Below are positions 25,244-35,591 of a stretch of DNA of 64,000 nucleotides, one piece after another. Numbering within the stretch: the stretch's first letter is position 1; every line of letters starts with the position of its first letter. Source of the stretch: Aromatoleum buckelii (lineage in GTDB: Bacteria > Pseudomonadota > Gammaproteobacteria > Burkholderiales > Rhodocyclaceae); contig NZ_WTVH02000010.1 of assembly GCF_012910785.2 (NCBI RefSeq), forward strand, positions 248,001-312,000. Direction: 5' to 3'. Below the pieces are notes generated by a model, which was given only the letters and a program-made list of their open reading frames with translations, ran no database searches and was not told the DNA's origin. The position numbers and the translations under genes are program-made.

Positions 25244-26131
25244 ATGAAGAGAATATTGATCGTCGGCAGCGGTGACGTTGCCATGCGGGCGATTCCGTGG
25301 CTGGCGAAACGCTTCCGCGTGTATGCCGTGACGCGCAGCCTCGCCGCGTGCGCCGCGCTCCGCTCCCGCGGCGCGATGCCGTTGCTCGCGGATCTCGACG
25401 ACCGGCGCAGTCTTGCACGACTGGCCGGGATCGCCGACGTAGTCCTGCATTTCGCCCCGCCGCCCGCACACGGCGTCCAGGACCCGCGTACCGCAGCACT
25501 GCTGGCAGCGCTGGCGCAGCGGCCGAGTCTACCACAGCGGGTCATATACATTAGTACGACGGGCGTCTATGGCGACTGCGGCGGCGCCTGGGTCGGCGAG
25601 GCGAGCCGTTGCGTGCCGCGGACGGATCGGGCACGGCGCCGGGTCGACGCCGAACGCCGCCTGAGGCGTTTCGGCCGCCGCTGCGCAGTCGCCGTCAGCA
25701 TCCTGCGCGCGCCGGGCATTTACGCTGCCGACCGCCTGCCGCTCGCCCGTCTGCAGCGCGGCGAGCCGGTGCTGCTGGCCGCGCAGGACGTGCATACCAA
25801 CCACATTCATGCCGATGACCTCGCGCAGCTCGCCTGTCTTGCGATCTTTCGCGGGCGACCGGGGCGGGTGTATAACGCGGTCGATGATACGAGCATGAAG
25901 ATGGGAGACTATTTCGACTTCGCCGCGGATTTTTTTGGCGTCCCGCGGCAGCCGCGCATGAGCCGGGATGACATCGCCGCGGCACTCTCGCCGATGGCGC
26001 TGTCGTTCATGTCGGAGTCGCGCCGTTTGTCGAACGAGCGCATCCGGCGCGAATTGCGCGTACGCCTGAAATACCCGACCGTGCGCGAAGGGTTCGCCGC
26101 GGCACTCAACGATCGCGGAGGAAACATTTGA
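25244..26131 (+). CDS. NAD(P)-dependent epimerase/dehydratase-family protein (extended SDR)
   Basis: Rossmann-fold protein of 295 residues. The N-terminal nucleotide-binding motif is GSGDVAMRAIPWLAKR, a variant of the usual GxxGxxG, and ISTTGVYGD matches the SDR active-site region. It resembles YeeZ-like proteins of unknown substrate. It ends by overlapping the start of the HemJ-like gene (TGATG), so the two are translationally coupled. The start is 21 bases from the divergent reductase start. Confidence 0.83.
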   Translation: MKRILIVGSGDVAMRAIPWLAKRFRVYAVTRSLAACAALRSRGAMPLLADLDDRRSLARLAGIADVVLHFAPPPAHGVQDPRTAALLAALAQRPSLPQRVIYISTTGVYGDCGGAWVGEASRCVPRTDRARRRVDAERRLRRFGRRCAVAVSILRAPGIYAADRLPLARLQRGEPVLLAAQDVHTNHIHADDLAQLACLAIFRGRPGRVYNAVDDTSMKMGDYFDFAADFFGVPRQPRMSRDDIAAALSPMALSFMSESRRLSNERIRRELRVRLKYPTVREGFAAALNDRGGNI

Positions 26132-26550
26132 TGCTGGTGGTCAAGGCGCTGCATATCACGTTCGTCGTCAGCTGGTTCGCGGGGCTGTTCTATTTGCCGC
26201 GCCTGTTCGTGAATCATGCGATGGTCGACGATGCAGCGACGCGCGAGCGCCTCGCGCTGATGGAGTACAAGCTTTACCGGTTCATGACGCCGCTCGGCAT
26301 CCTCGCGGTCGTGCTCGGCTTCTGGCTGTGGTTCGGCTTCGGCGACCGTTTCGGCAACGCCGGCTGGCTGCACGCCAAGACGCTGCTGGTGGTTTTCCTG
26401 ATCGCCTACCACCTTTACTGCGGCCGGCTGATGCGTGATTTCGCGGCCGGGCGCAACACCCGCAGCCATGTCTGGTTCCGGGTGTTCAATGAAATACCCG
26501 TGCTGGTGCTGTTCGCAGTCGTCTTTCTCGCGGTGTTGAGGCCGTTCTGA
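26131..26550 (+). CDS. hemJ: HemJ-like protoporphyrinogen oxidase (CopD-family membrane protein)
   Basis: Integral membrane protein of 139 residues with four hydrophobic helices. The N-terminus (LVVKALHITFVVSWFAGLFY) with its conserved His, and the LPRLFVNHA segment, are characteristic of HemJ, the oxidase that converts protoporphyrinogen IX to protoporphyrin IX in many proteobacteria. The ATG at 26131 has GGAGG nine bases upstream and overlaps the preceding stop. hemL is elsewhere in the window. Confidence 0.88.
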   Translation: MLVVKALHITFVVSWFAGLFYLPRLFVNHAMVDDAATRERLALMEYKLYRFMTPLGILAVVLGFWLWFGFGDRFGNAGWLHAKTLLVVFLIAYHLYCGRLMRDFAAGRNTRSHVWFRVFNEIPVLVLFAVVFLAVLRPF

Positions 26551-26656
26551 CGTACCCTGCCGGCGGCGAGGCGGCCCGCGCCGTTTTGCCGCCCGTGCCT
26601 CTCCGAGACGCCGCCTCCGTTCCGATTCTCCTTCCTTTTCCGCCGTGGCCCCCGAT

Positions 26657-27817
26657 ATGTCCGAATCCTTTTTTTCCCCCTGTCCGCGCGGCCTCGAGCC
26701 GACGCTCGCCGAGGAACTCGCGACGCTCGGCGCCGCGTCGATCGCACCGACGCACGGCGGAGTCGGTTTTTCCGGCGACTGGCGCGTGTGCTACCGCGCC
26801 AACCTCGAGAGCCGGCTCGCGACCCGGGTCATGTGGCGGCTCGCCGAAGGCCGCTACCAGAGCGAGGAGGATATCTATCGCCTCGCCTACGGCGTGACGT
26901 GGGCGAAGTGGTTCACCGTCGACGACACCATCCGCATCCATGTCACGGCGAAGCAGTCGCCACTGCGCAGCCTCGAATTCATCACGCTGCGCATCAAGGA
27001 CGCGGTGTGCGATCACTTCCGCACCGTGACCGGCAAGCGCCCGAGCGTCGATACCGCGAACCCCGCGATCCGCATCCACGCGTTCCTGACGCGCGACCGC
27101 GTCACGCTGTACCTCGATACCTCCGGCGAGCCGCTGTACAAGCGCGGCTTCAAACCGGCGGCCGTCGAAGCGCCGCTGAAGGAAAACCTTGCCGCCGGCA
27201 TCCTGCGGCTGTCAGGGTGGCAGCCGGGCGAGGCGCTGCTCGATCCTATGTGTGGCAGCGGCACTTTCCTGATCGAGGCGGCGCAGATCGCGCTGGATAT
27301 CGCGCCCGGCCTCGGTCGCGGTTTCGCGTTCGAGCGCTTCCGCCACCTCGATCGCGCAGCCTGGGCGAGCATCCGGCACGCGGCCGAGGCACGTCGCCAG
27401 CCGCCGCGGCAGCTGAAGATCTACGGCTCGGACATCGTCGGCGAGCAGGTGCGGCGCGCGCGCGTCAATCTGCAGTCGGCGGGGCTCGGCGACTGCGTGG
27501 TCCTCGACCGCGCCGATTTCCTCAAGCTCGAACCGCCGGCCGAGTCGGGCGTGCTGGTGACCAACCCGCCCTATGGGGTGCGCATCGGCGAGGCGGAAGA
27601 GCTGGCGGCGCTGTATCCGCAGTTCGGCGACGCGCTGAAGCAGCGCTGGAGCGGCTGGCGCTGCTATTTCCTCACGGCCGACCCGGCGCTGCCCAAGCTG
27701 ATCGGGCTCAAGGCGAGCAAGCGTACACCGCTCTTCAACGGCGCGCTCGAATGCCGGCTGTTCGAATACCGGATGGTCGCCGGCAGCATGCGGCGCAAGC
27801 CGGCCGGCGGCGAGTAG
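26657..27817 (+). CDS. THUMP-domain class I RNA methyltransferase (RlmL N-half-like)
   Basis: SAM-dependent methyltransferase of 386 residues that probably modifies a guanine of rRNA. It has an N-terminal THUMP domain (about 45-155), a SAM motif (DPMCGSGTFLIEA, about 196) and the catalytic motif TNPPYG (about 300). It corresponds to the guanine-N2 methyltransferase half of RlmL without the RlmK half. The ATG at 26657 is chosen over a GTG four codons earlier. The stop codon lies within the first copy of a 16-base tandem repeat. Confidence 0.9.
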   Translation: MSESFFSPCPRGLEPTLAEELATLGAASIAPTHGGVGFSGDWRVCYRANLESRLATRVMWRLAEGRYQSEEDIYRLAYGVTWAKWFTVDDTIRIHVTAKQSPLRSLEFITLRIKDAVCDHFRTVTGKRPSVDTANPAIRIHAFLTRDRVTLYLDTSGEPLYKRGFKPAAVEAPLKENLAAGILRLSGWQPGEALLDPMCGSGTFLIEAAQIALDIAPGLGRGFAFERFRHLDRAAWASIRHAAEARRQPPRQLKIYGSDIVGEQVRRARVNLQSAGLGDCVVLDRADFLKLEPPAESGVLVTNPPYGVRIGEAEELAALYPQFGDALKQRWSGWRCYFLTADPALPKLIGLKASKRTPLFNGALECRLFEYRMVAGSMRRKPAGGE

Positions 27818-27872
27818 GGCGGTGGGCGAGTAGGGCGATGGGCGAGTAGGGCGATGGGCGAGTAGGGCGATG
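27809..27872. repeat. Four tandem copies of a 16-base unit across a stop codon
   Basis: GGCGAGTAGGGCGATG occurs four times head to tail; the first copy differs by one base and includes the last codons and TAG stop of the methyltransferase gene. It looks like recent slippage duplication of the gene end. Confidence 0.93.
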
Positions 27873-27905
27873 CCTCCGGCCAGGGAGCGCCCTGCCGCGA
27901 AAGTT

Positions 27906-29039
27906 TCACACGATCCCGAGGTGCTGGATGCCGGACACCAGGTCCTTGTCGCCGTGTTTGCTGTGGAGCTTGATCTGCAGGCGCAGGTCGTTGACCGAGT
28001 CGGCGTTGCGCAGCGCGTCCTCGTAGCTGATGCGCTCTTCCTCGTAGAGGTCGAACAGGCTCTGGTCGAACGTCTGCATGCCGAGCTCGCGCGAGCGCTT
28101 CATGACTTCCTTGAGTCCCGGCACTTCGCCCTTGAAGATCAGGTCGGAGATCAGCGGCGAATTCAGCAGCACTTCGACTGCCGGCACGCGGCCCTTGCGC
28201 TCCTTGAGCGGCAGCAGGCGCTGCGAGATCAGCGCGCGCAGGTTCAGCGACAGGTCCATCAGGAGCTGCGGACGACGGTCTTCGGGGAAGAAGTTGATGA
28301 TGCGGTCGATCGCCTGGTTCGCGCTGTTCGCGTGCAGCGTCGCGAGGCACAGGTGGCCGGTTTCGGCGAACGCGATCGCGTAGTCCATCGTCTCGCGGTC
28401 GCGGATTTCGCCCATCAGGATCACGTCGGGCGCCTGGCGCAGCGTGTTCTTCAGCGCCGCTTCCCAGTTGTCGGTGTCGATGCCGATCTCGCGCTGCGTG
28501 ACGATGCAGTTCTTGTGCTGATGCACGTATTCGATCGGATCCTCGACGGTGATGATGTGGCCGTACGAGTGCTCGTTGCGGAAGTCGACCATCGCTGCGA
28601 GCGACGTCGTCTTGCCGGTGCCGGTGCCGCCGACGAAAATCACTAGCCCGCGCTTGGCCATCGCGATGTCGCGCAGCACTGCCGGCATGCCGAGCTCGTC
28701 GAAATTCGGGATCGTCTGCGCGATCGTGCGCAGCACGAGGCCCACTTTGCCCTGCTGGATGAACGCGTTGGCGCGGAAGCGCCCGACCCCCGGCGGCGAG
28801 ATCGCGAAGTTGCATTCCTTCGTCGACTCGAACTCGGCCGCCTGGCGGTCGTTCATGATCGCGCGCGCGAGTTCGGTGGTGTGCTGCGCCGTCAGCGTCT
28901 GGTTCGACTGCGGCGTGACGCGCCCGTCCACCTTGATTGCCGGCGGAAAACCCGCGGTGATGAAGAGGTCCGAGCCGTTTTTCTGCACCATCAACCGCAG
29001 CAGGTCGTGCATGAACTTCAGGGCCTGATCGCGTTCCAT
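27906..29039 (-). CDS. pilU: Type IV pilus retraction ATPase PilU
   Basis: Hexameric motor ATPase that assists PilT in pilus retraction. The 377-residue protein has Walker A (GGTGTGKTTSLAA), the Asp box (ITVEDPIEYVH), Walker B (VILMGEIRD) and the His box (HLCLATLHANSA). PilU rather than PilT is supported by the extended C-terminus after ISYEDAL and by the canonical pilT gene lying 150 bases upstream on the same strand. Confidence 0.95.
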   Translation of the reverse strand: MERDQALKFMHDLLRLMVQKNGSDLFITAGFPPAIKVDGRVTPQSNQTLTAQHTTELARAIMNDRQAAEFESTKECNFAISPPGVGRFRANAFIQQGKVGLVLRTIAQTIPNFDELGMPAVLRDIAMAKRGLVIFVGGTGTGKTTSLAAMVDFRNEHSYGHIITVEDPIEYVHQHKNCIVTQREIGIDTDNWEAALKNTLRQAPDVILMGEIRDRETMDYAIAFAETGHLCLATLHANSANQAIDRIINFFPEDRRPQLLMDLSLNLRALISQRLLPLKERKGRVPAVEVLLNSPLISDLIFKGEVPGLKEVMKRSRELGMQTFDQSLFDLYEEERISYEDALRNADSVNDLRLQIKLHSKHGDKDLVSGIQHLGIV

Positions 29040-29189
29040 TGCTGCGCTCCCGCGGAAAGTGTCCGCTGTGAATGGCGGGTCGTCCGATTGTCGCCGCCAA
29101 TCGGGGTGAAACAGGTGGGCTGCGGCGCGCGGCGAATCCGGCCGGAATTATCCGACGAAATCCGCCCGGCGGAACTCACCCGGTGAAAA

Positions 29190-30233
<1,044 letters not shown>

Positions 30234-30337
30234 GGGATTGTCGCTTGAGGTTGACCGGGCGGATTGCGGGGCGCGGGGGCGTCCCGGTCGCGATGCTATA
30301 CTCGCTCGCCTGATCCACGGCCGAAATCCGCCGCTAT

Positions 30338-31039
30338 ATGACATCAATCTCCGCGAACTTGCAAGCCGTGCGCCGGCGCGTCGCGGCTGCGGCCCGGGCG
30401 TCGGGACGCACGCCGGAGGACGTCGCGCTGATCGCCGTCAGCAAGACGCAGCCGGCGCAATCCGTGGCCGAGGCAGCGCACGCCGGCCAGAGGCTATTCG
30501 GCGAAAACTACGTCCGGGAAGGTGTCGCGAAAGCGGCCGAGCTGCACGCGCTGCAACTCGAATGGCATTTCATCGGTCCGCTGCAGAGCAACAAAACACG
30601 CCCGGTCGCGACGCATTTCCACTGGGTCCACTCGGTCGACCGGCTCAAGCTCGCCGAACGGCTGTCGGAACAGCGCGGCGACGAGCTGCCGGCGCTGAAC
30701 GTCTGCATCCAGGTCAATGTCGGCGGCGAGGCAAGCAAGAGCGGCGTCGCGCCCGACGAAGTGCCGGCGCTCGCGGCGGCGGTCACGAAGCTGCCGCGCC
30801 TGGCGTTGCGCGGCCTGATGTGCATTCCCGAAGCGGGGGGCGACGAAGCGCTGTTGCGCGCGCGCTTCGCGACGTTGAGACAGCTGCGCGACGGGCTGAA
30901 CGACACTGGGTTCGCGCTCGATACATTGTCGATGGGCATGTCGGACGACCTGGAACTGGCGATCGCCGAAGGCGCGACGATGGTGCGCGTGGGCACTGCA
31001 ATTTTCGGCGCACGGAACGTGCGCGAGGAGCGAGCATGA
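30338..31039 (+). CDS. yggS: PLP-binding homeostasis protein YggS
   Basis: Single-domain alanine-racemase-like barrel that binds pyridoxal phosphate and controls its level; no enzymatic role is established. The 233 residues carry the PLP Lys in LIAVSKTQPA and the family motif FGENYVREG. The stop overlaps the proC start (ATGA), an arrangement common in proteobacteria. A TATACT element lies about 36 bases upstream of the start. Confidence 0.95.
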   Translation: MTSISANLQAVRRRVAAAARASGRTPEDVALIAVSKTQPAQSVAEAAHAGQRLFGENYVREGVAKAAELHALQLEWHFIGPLQSNKTRPVATHFHWVHSVDRLKLAERLSEQRGDELPALNVCIQVNVGGEASKSGVAPDEVPALAAAVTKLPRLALRGLMCIPEAGGDEALLRARFATLRQLRDGLNDTGFALDTLSMGMSDDLELAIAEGATMVRVGTAIFGARNVREERA

Positions 31040-31860
31040 CGGAACGCATGAAGATCAGTTTCCTCGGCGGCGGCAACATGGCGACCGCCCTGATCGGCGG
31101 CCTCGCGGAGCGCGGCTTTGCGAGCGCGGACATCCAGGCGGTCGACCTGCAGGCCGACAGCCGCGCGCGCCTCGCGGAGCGCTTCGGCATCCGCACGGCC
31201 CCGGCCGTCGATGACGAGGTGCTCGCGTGCGACGTCGTCGTGCTGGCGGTCAAACCGCAACAGATGAAGGCGGCCGTCGCGCCGCTGGCCGGGCGCCTGG
31301 CGCGCCAGGTGGTCGTCAGCATCGCCGCCGGCCTGCGGCTCGCCGATGTCGGTCGCTGGCTCGGCGGCTACGATCGGCTGGTGCGCGCGATGCCGAACAC
31401 GCCTGCGCTGATCGGCGCAGGCATCACCGGCCTGTATGCCGATCCTTCGGTCGATGCCGCCGGGCGCGAGTCGGCCGAACGCATTCTCGGCGCCGTCGGC
31501 AGCACGGTTTGGATCGCCAATGAGGTGCAGATGGACGCGGTGACGGCCGTCTCCGGCAGCGGCCCGGCCTACGTGTTCCATTTCATCGAAGCGCTCGAAG
31601 CGGCGGGCGTCTCGCTCGGCTTCGATGCGGCAACCGCGCGGCGGCTGGCGCTCGATACCGTGCTCGGCGCGGCGAAGCTCGCCGCCGGCTCCGACGAGGC
31701 GCCCGCCGTGTTGCGCGAGCGCGTGACTTCGAAAGGCGGCACGACCGAGGCCGCGCTCGCGAGCATGGCGTCGTCGGGCGTGTTCGACGCGATCGTGCGC
31801 GCGGTGCACGCCGCGAACCTGCGCGGCCGCGAACTCGGCGAACAGCTCGGAAAGGATTGA
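31036..31860 (+). CDS. proC: Pyrroline-5-carboxylate reductase ProC
   Basis: Last step of proline synthesis: NAD(P)H-dependent reduction of pyrroline-5-carboxylate. The 274 residues have the nucleotide-binding FLGGGNMATALIGGL and the substrate motif SGSGPAYVFHFIEAL, plus the C-terminal VTSKGGTTEAAL. It overlaps yggS by four bases and is followed six bases later by yggT. Confidence 0.96.
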   Translation: MTERMKISFLGGGNMATALIGGLAERGFASADIQAVDLQADSRARLAERFGIRTAPAVDDEVLACDVVVLAVKPQQMKAAVAPLAGRLARQVVVSIAAGLRLADVGRWLGGYDRLVRAMPNTPALIGAGITGLYADPSVDAAGRESAERILGAVGSTVWIANEVQMDAVTAVSGSGPAYVFHFIEALEAAGVSLGFDAATARRLALDTVLGAAKLAAGSDEAPAVLRERVTSKGGTTEAALASMASSGVFDAIVRAVHAANLRGRELGEQLGKD

Positions 31861-31866
31861 TCGCCC

Positions 31867-32445
31867 ATGCTCGGCAACGTGCTGCTCCTGATCCTGAACA
31901 CTGCCGCCGGCTTCCTGACGCTGATGCTGCTCGCCCGCTTCTTCATGCAGTGGCAGCGGGTGTCGTTCCGCAACCAGATCGGCCAGTTCGTCGTCGCGAC
32001 GACCGACTGGATCGTCCGTCCGCTGCGTCGCGTGATTCCTGGCCTGATGGGGATCGATCTCGCGAGCCTCGTGCCGGCGTGGGTGCTGCAGACGCTGATG
32101 GTGTTCATCGAGCTGTGGGTGAGAGGAGTGCCGCTCGACGGCAGCGTCGCCGGGCTGCTGCTCGGCGTCTGGGGCCTCGGCCTGCTGGAGCTGTTGCGCA
32201 TGGCGATCTACCTCGTCATCGCCGTGGTGCTGATGTCGGCGGTGCTGTCATGGGTCAGCCCGCACGCTCCGGCGGCATCGGTCTTCCACAATCTGTCGGC
32301 GCCGTTCCTGCGGCCGTTCCGCCGCGTGATCCCACCGATCGCGAACGTCGACCTGTCGCCGCTGGTGCTGCTGCTGGTGCTGCAGATCGTGCTGATGGTC
32401 GTCAGCGGGCTGCGCGGCAACTTTGCGGCGCTGCTCGTGGGCTGA
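31867..32445 (+). CDS. yggT: YggT-family membrane protein
   Basis: Integral membrane protein of 192 residues containing two copies of the YggT unit, each a pair of helices followed by a P-L-R-R/IP motif (VRPLRRVIPGLMGIDLASL and LRPFRRVIPPIANVDLSPL). The family is linked to osmotic or ion homeostasis, but its molecular role is not settled. It is the third gene of the yggS-proC-yggT-yggU operon. Confidence 0.93.
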   Translation: MLGNVLLLILNTAAGFLTLMLLARFFMQWQRVSFRNQIGQFVVATTDWIVRPLRRVIPGLMGIDLASLVPAWVLQTLMVFIELWVRGVPLDGSVAGLLLGVWGLGLLELLRMAIYLVIAVVLMSAVLSWVSPHAPAASVFHNLSAPFLRPFRRVIPPIANVDLSPLVLLLVLQIVLMVVSGLRGNFAALLVG

Positions 32446-32450
32446 CGGGC

Positions 32451-32744
32451 GTGGACTGGCTGCGTGAAGCCGGGGATGGCAGCCTCGTCCTGTCGCTGCA
32501 TGTGCAGCCCGGCGCGAAAAAGACCGAATTTGTCGGTCTGCACGGCGAAGCGATGAAGCTGCGCCTCGCTGCGCCGCCTGTCGATGGCAAAGCGAATGCC
32601 GCGCTGACGGTTTTTCTCGCCGCTTTCTGCGGTGTCGGCCGTTCAGCGGTGAGCCTTCTCAGCGGCGAAACCTCGCGCGCGAAACGCGTGCGGATCGAAG
32701 GGGCGGGCAGCGAAGCGCTCGCCCGGCTGCGCGCGCTCGGGTAG
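32451..32744 (+). CDS. yggU: DUF167-family protein YggU
   Basis: Small soluble protein of 97 residues with the DUF167 motif LHVQPGAKKTEFVGLHG and PPVDGKANAAL. A GTG start five bases after yggT is used because there is no ATG in the domain. Function is unknown; it is regularly linked to yggT. Confidence 0.88.
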   Translation: MDWLREAGDGSLVLSLHVQPGAKKTEFVGLHGEAMKLRLAAPPVDGKANAALTVFLAAFCGVGRSAVSLLSGETSRAKRVRIEGAGSEALARLRALG

Positions 32745-32842
32745 CTCGTTCGCGGTGGAGGCGGCGGGCCCGACGGATCAAGGTCCAGCCCGATCGCAGT
32801 GGTCCCTGCCGCGCCCTCGAAAAGCCGGAGTTCAGCTCGAGC

Positions 32843-34120
32843 TCAGCTCAGCTCGTGCATCACCTGACCTTCGACCAGCGTGTAATGCACGCGTCCCGGC
32901 AGTTCCAGCCCGAGGAAAGGCGTGTTCTTGCCTTGGCTGCGTAGCGTGTCGCGGCGCACGGCCGTGTGGGCGGCCGGATCGAACACGCACAGGTCGGCCC
33001 GTGCGCCCGCGCTGAGATGTCCGGCTTTCGTGATGCCGACGATGCGTGCCGCGTCGGACGTGACGCGGGCGAGCGCCTGGCCCAGCGGCAGCCCCGTTTC
33101 CTGCGCCCACTTCAGCGTCAGCGGCAGCAGCAGTTCGAGGCCGGTCGCGCCGGGCTCGGATTCGCTGAACGGCGTGAGCTTGCCGTTGTCGTCGACCGGC
33201 GTGTGGTCGGAGCACAGCGCGTCGATGCTGCCGTCGGCAAGGCCCTGTCGCAAGGCGTCGCGGTCGCGCTGGCTGCGCAGCGGCGGCACGACATGGCAGT
33301 TGCTGTTGAAGTAGCCGATGTCCATCTCGGACAGGTGCAGGTGGTTGATCGACACGTCGCAGGTGACATCGAGCCCGTCGGCGCGCGCCTGCCGGATCAG
33401 CGCGAGCCCTTCGGCGCTGGACAGCCGCGTCACATGCAGGCGCGCGCCGGTCGCGCGGGCGAGCTGGATGTGGGTATACAGCGCGATCGTTTCCGCAGCG
33501 GTCGGGATGCCCGGCAGGCCGAGACGGGTCGCGACTTCGCCGTCGTGCGCGAAACCGCGCGACAGGAAAGGCGCGAGCGGCTGCAGCCAGACGCGGAAGC
33601 CGAAAGTCGCGGCGTACTGCATCGCCCGTAACAGCACCGCGCTGTCGACGACCGGGACGTTGGCCTGGCCGAACGCGACGCAGCCGGCTTCGACGAGCTC
33701 GGCCATCTCCGACAGGCGCTCGCCGTTGAGCCCGATCGTCAATGCGCCGACCGGATAGACGTGCGCGCGGTTCAGCTTCTTCGCGCGGTAGCACAGCATC
33801 TCGACGAGGCCGGGTTCGTCGAGCACGGGATCGGTGTCGGGCGGAATCGCGAGGCTCGTGACGCCGCCCGCCATCGCCGCGTCCATTTCGGATTCGAGCG
33901 TGGCGCGGTATTCGAAGCCCGGCTCGCGCAGGCGAGCGGCCAGGTCGATCAGGCCGGGTGCGACGACGAGGCCGGTCGCGTCGATCGTGCGCTCCGCGGC
34001 GAAGCCGTCGGGCGCGCGCCCATGGGCGACGATCTTGCCGTCCGCGAGATACATGTCGCGCGTGTCGTCGAGTCCATTGGCCGGATCGATGACGCGGCCA
34101 TTGGCGATGCGAATCTTCAT
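32843..34120 (-). CDS. pyrX: Pseudo-dihydroorotase PyrX (inactive PyrC homologue)
   Basis: Dihydroorotase-family protein of 425 residues. The metal-binding HxH after beta-strand 1 (normally DxHxHxR) is replaced by LIDLAARLREPG, and other His ligands are also missing, although SDHTPVDD is kept. It should therefore be catalytically dead. In Pseudomonas the homologous pyrC' product is a structural partner needed to assemble active aspartate carbamoyltransferase. The gene abuts pyrB with no gap, which supports the same role here. A functional dihydroorotase must be encoded elsewhere. Confidence 0.92.
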   Translation of the reverse strand: MKIRIANGRVIDPANGLDDTRDMYLADGKIVAHGRAPDGFAAERTIDATGLVVAPGLIDLAARLREPGFEYRATLESEMDAAMAGGVTSLAIPPDTDPVLDEPGLVEMLCYRAKKLNRAHVYPVGALTIGLNGERLSEMAELVEAGCVAFGQANVPVVDSAVLLRAMQYAATFGFRVWLQPLAPFLSRGFAHDGEVATRLGLPGIPTAAETIALYTHIQLARATGARLHVTRLSSAEGLALIRQARADGLDVTCDVSINHLHLSEMDIGYFNSNCHVVPPLRSQRDRDALRQGLADGSIDALCSDHTPVDDNGKLTPFSESEPGATGLELLLPLTLKWAQETGLPLGQALARVTSDAARIVGITKAGHLSAGARADLCVFDPAAHTAVRRDTLRSQGKNTPFLGLELPGRVHYTLVEGQVMHELS

Positions 34121-35092
34121 TTACTTGCTCCCCTGCTGACCGGCCAGCATGCTCATGACTGCCATGCGCACCGCGATGCCGAACGTGACCTGCGGCAGGA
34201 TCACCGCCTGCGCGCCGTCCGCGACCGAGGAATCGATCTCGACGCCGCGGTTCATCGGCCCCGGGTGCATCACGATCGCGTCGGGCTTCGCCAGCGCGAG
34301 CTTCTCGGCAGTCAGGCCCCACACTTTGTAGAACTCCTGCGGCGTCGGTAGCAGCGCGCCGTTCATGCGCTCGTTCTGCAGCCGCAGCATCATCACGACG
34401 TCGACGCCGCGCAGGCCTTCGCGAATGTCATGGAAGACGCGCACGCCGAGCCGCTCGACGTCGGTCGGCAGCAGCGTCTTCGGGCCGATGACGCGCACTT
34501 CCGGCACGCCGAGCGTCGTCAGCGCGCCGATCTGCGAGCGGGCGACGCGCGAATGCAGCACATCGCCGACGATCGCGACGGTGAGGTTCGTGAAGTCACG
34601 CTTGAAGTGCCGGATCGTGTACATGTCGAGCAGCCCCTGCGTCGGGTGCGCGTGGCGCCCGTCGCCGGCATTGACGACGTGGATGTGGTCGCGCCCGGTC
34701 GCGAACAGGTGCTGCGCGATCAGGAACGGCGCGCCGCTCGCGGCGTGGCGCACGACGAACATGTCGGCCTGCATCGCGGACAGGTTGTCGACGGTGTCGA
34801 GCAGACTCTCGCCTTTTGCGGCCGAGGAGGTCGACACGTTGAGGTTGACGACGTCTGCCGACAGGCGCTTCGCCGCGATCTCGAAAGTCGTGCGCGTGCG
34901 CGTGGAGTTTTCGAAGAACAGGTTGAAGATACTCTTGCCGCGCAACAGCGGCAGCTTCTTCACTTCGCGTTCGGCGACTGCGGTGAAGGGCGCGGCCGTG
35001 TCGAGGATCGCCGTCAGGATGCTGCGCGGCAGGCCGTCGATCGTCAGGAGGTGCTGCAGTTCGCCGTGTTTGTTGAGCTGCGGATTACGCAT
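34121..35092 (-). CDS. pyrB: Aspartate carbamoyltransferase catalytic subunit PyrB
   Basis: Catalyses carbamoyl-phosphate plus aspartate to carbamoyl-aspartate, an early step of pyrimidine synthesis. The 323-residue protein has [12 protein letters not shown] (carbamoyl-phosphate loop), HPTQGLLD and [11 protein letters not shown]. Its start overlaps the end of pyrR by eight bases. No regulatory subunit pyrI is present; the adjacent pseudo-dihydroorotase fits the class A ATCase arrangement. Confidence 0.96.
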   Translation of the reverse strand: MRNPQLNKHGELQHLLTIDGLPRSILTAILDTAAPFTAVAEREVKKLPLLRGKSIFNLFFENSTRTRTTFEIAAKRLSADVVNLNVSTSSAAKGESLLDTVDNLSAMQADMFVVRHAASGAPFLIAQHLFATGRDHIHVVNAGDGRHAHPTQGLLDMYTIRHFKRDFTNLTVAIVGDVLHSRVARSQIGALTTLGVPEVRVIGPKTLLPTDVERLGVRVFHDIREGLRGVDVVMMLRLQNERMNGALLPTPQEFYKVWGLTAEKLALAKPDAIVMHPGPMNRGVEIDSSVADGAQAVILPQVTFGIAVRMAVMSMLAGQQGSK

Positions 35093-35591
35093 CGATCAGC
35101 CTCAGCGTCAGTTCGCCCGTCGCGCCGGCTTCGAGCTGCAGGCTCTGGTTCGCGGGCAGGGGTTCGGGCAGGGTCAGCGCGCACCAGCGCGGCGCGACCG
35201 GCAGTTCGCGGCCGCCCCGGTCGATGAGCACCGCGAGGTCGACGCGCGCCGGGCGGCCGAAGTCGAACAGCTCGTTGATCGCCGCGCGCGTCGTGCGCCC
35301 GGTGTAGAGCACGTCGTCGACGATGATCACGTCGGCGCCCTCGACCGTGAACGGGATCTCGGTGCGCTTGGGCTGCGGATGCAGGCCTTTCGAGCCGAAG
35401 TCGTCGCGGTAGAACGATACGTCGATCGAACCCGGCGGCTGGCTCAGCCCGAGCGCGCGGTGCAGGCGCTCGGCGAGCCACACGCCGCCGGTATGGATGC
35501 CCACCAGCGCGGTCGCCGGTGAGACGTGCGGGCGCATCTGCTCGACCAGCGTCTTGCAGAGCGCCTCGGCATCAAGGCTTTGCATGTCCAT
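35085..35591 (-). CDS. pyrR: PyrR bifunctional regulator/uracil phosphoribosyltransferase
   Basis: Phosphoribosyltransferase-fold protein of 168 residues with the PRPP loop [17 protein letters not shown]. In Gram-positives PyrR controls attenuation of the pyr operon and can make UMP from uracil; in proteobacteria the regulatory role is less clear. The start lies within the end of yqgF, and either of two ATGs two codons apart could be used. It is first of pyrR-pyrB-pyrX, the order also known in Pseudomonas. Confidence 0.93.
   Translation of the reverse strand: MDMQSLDAEALCKTLVEQMRPHVSPATALVGIHTGGVWLAERLHRALGLSQPPGSIDVSFYRDDFGSKGLHPQPKRTEIPFTVEGADVIIVDDVLYTGRTTRAAINELFDFGRPARVDLAVLIDRGGRELPVAPRWCALTLPEPLPANQSLQLEAGATGELTLRLIDA

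Noticed and set aside
30297-30302. TATACT as a promoter -10 for yggS.
   Set aside because: No fitting -35 element is found at the expected distance, so it is not listed as a promoter.
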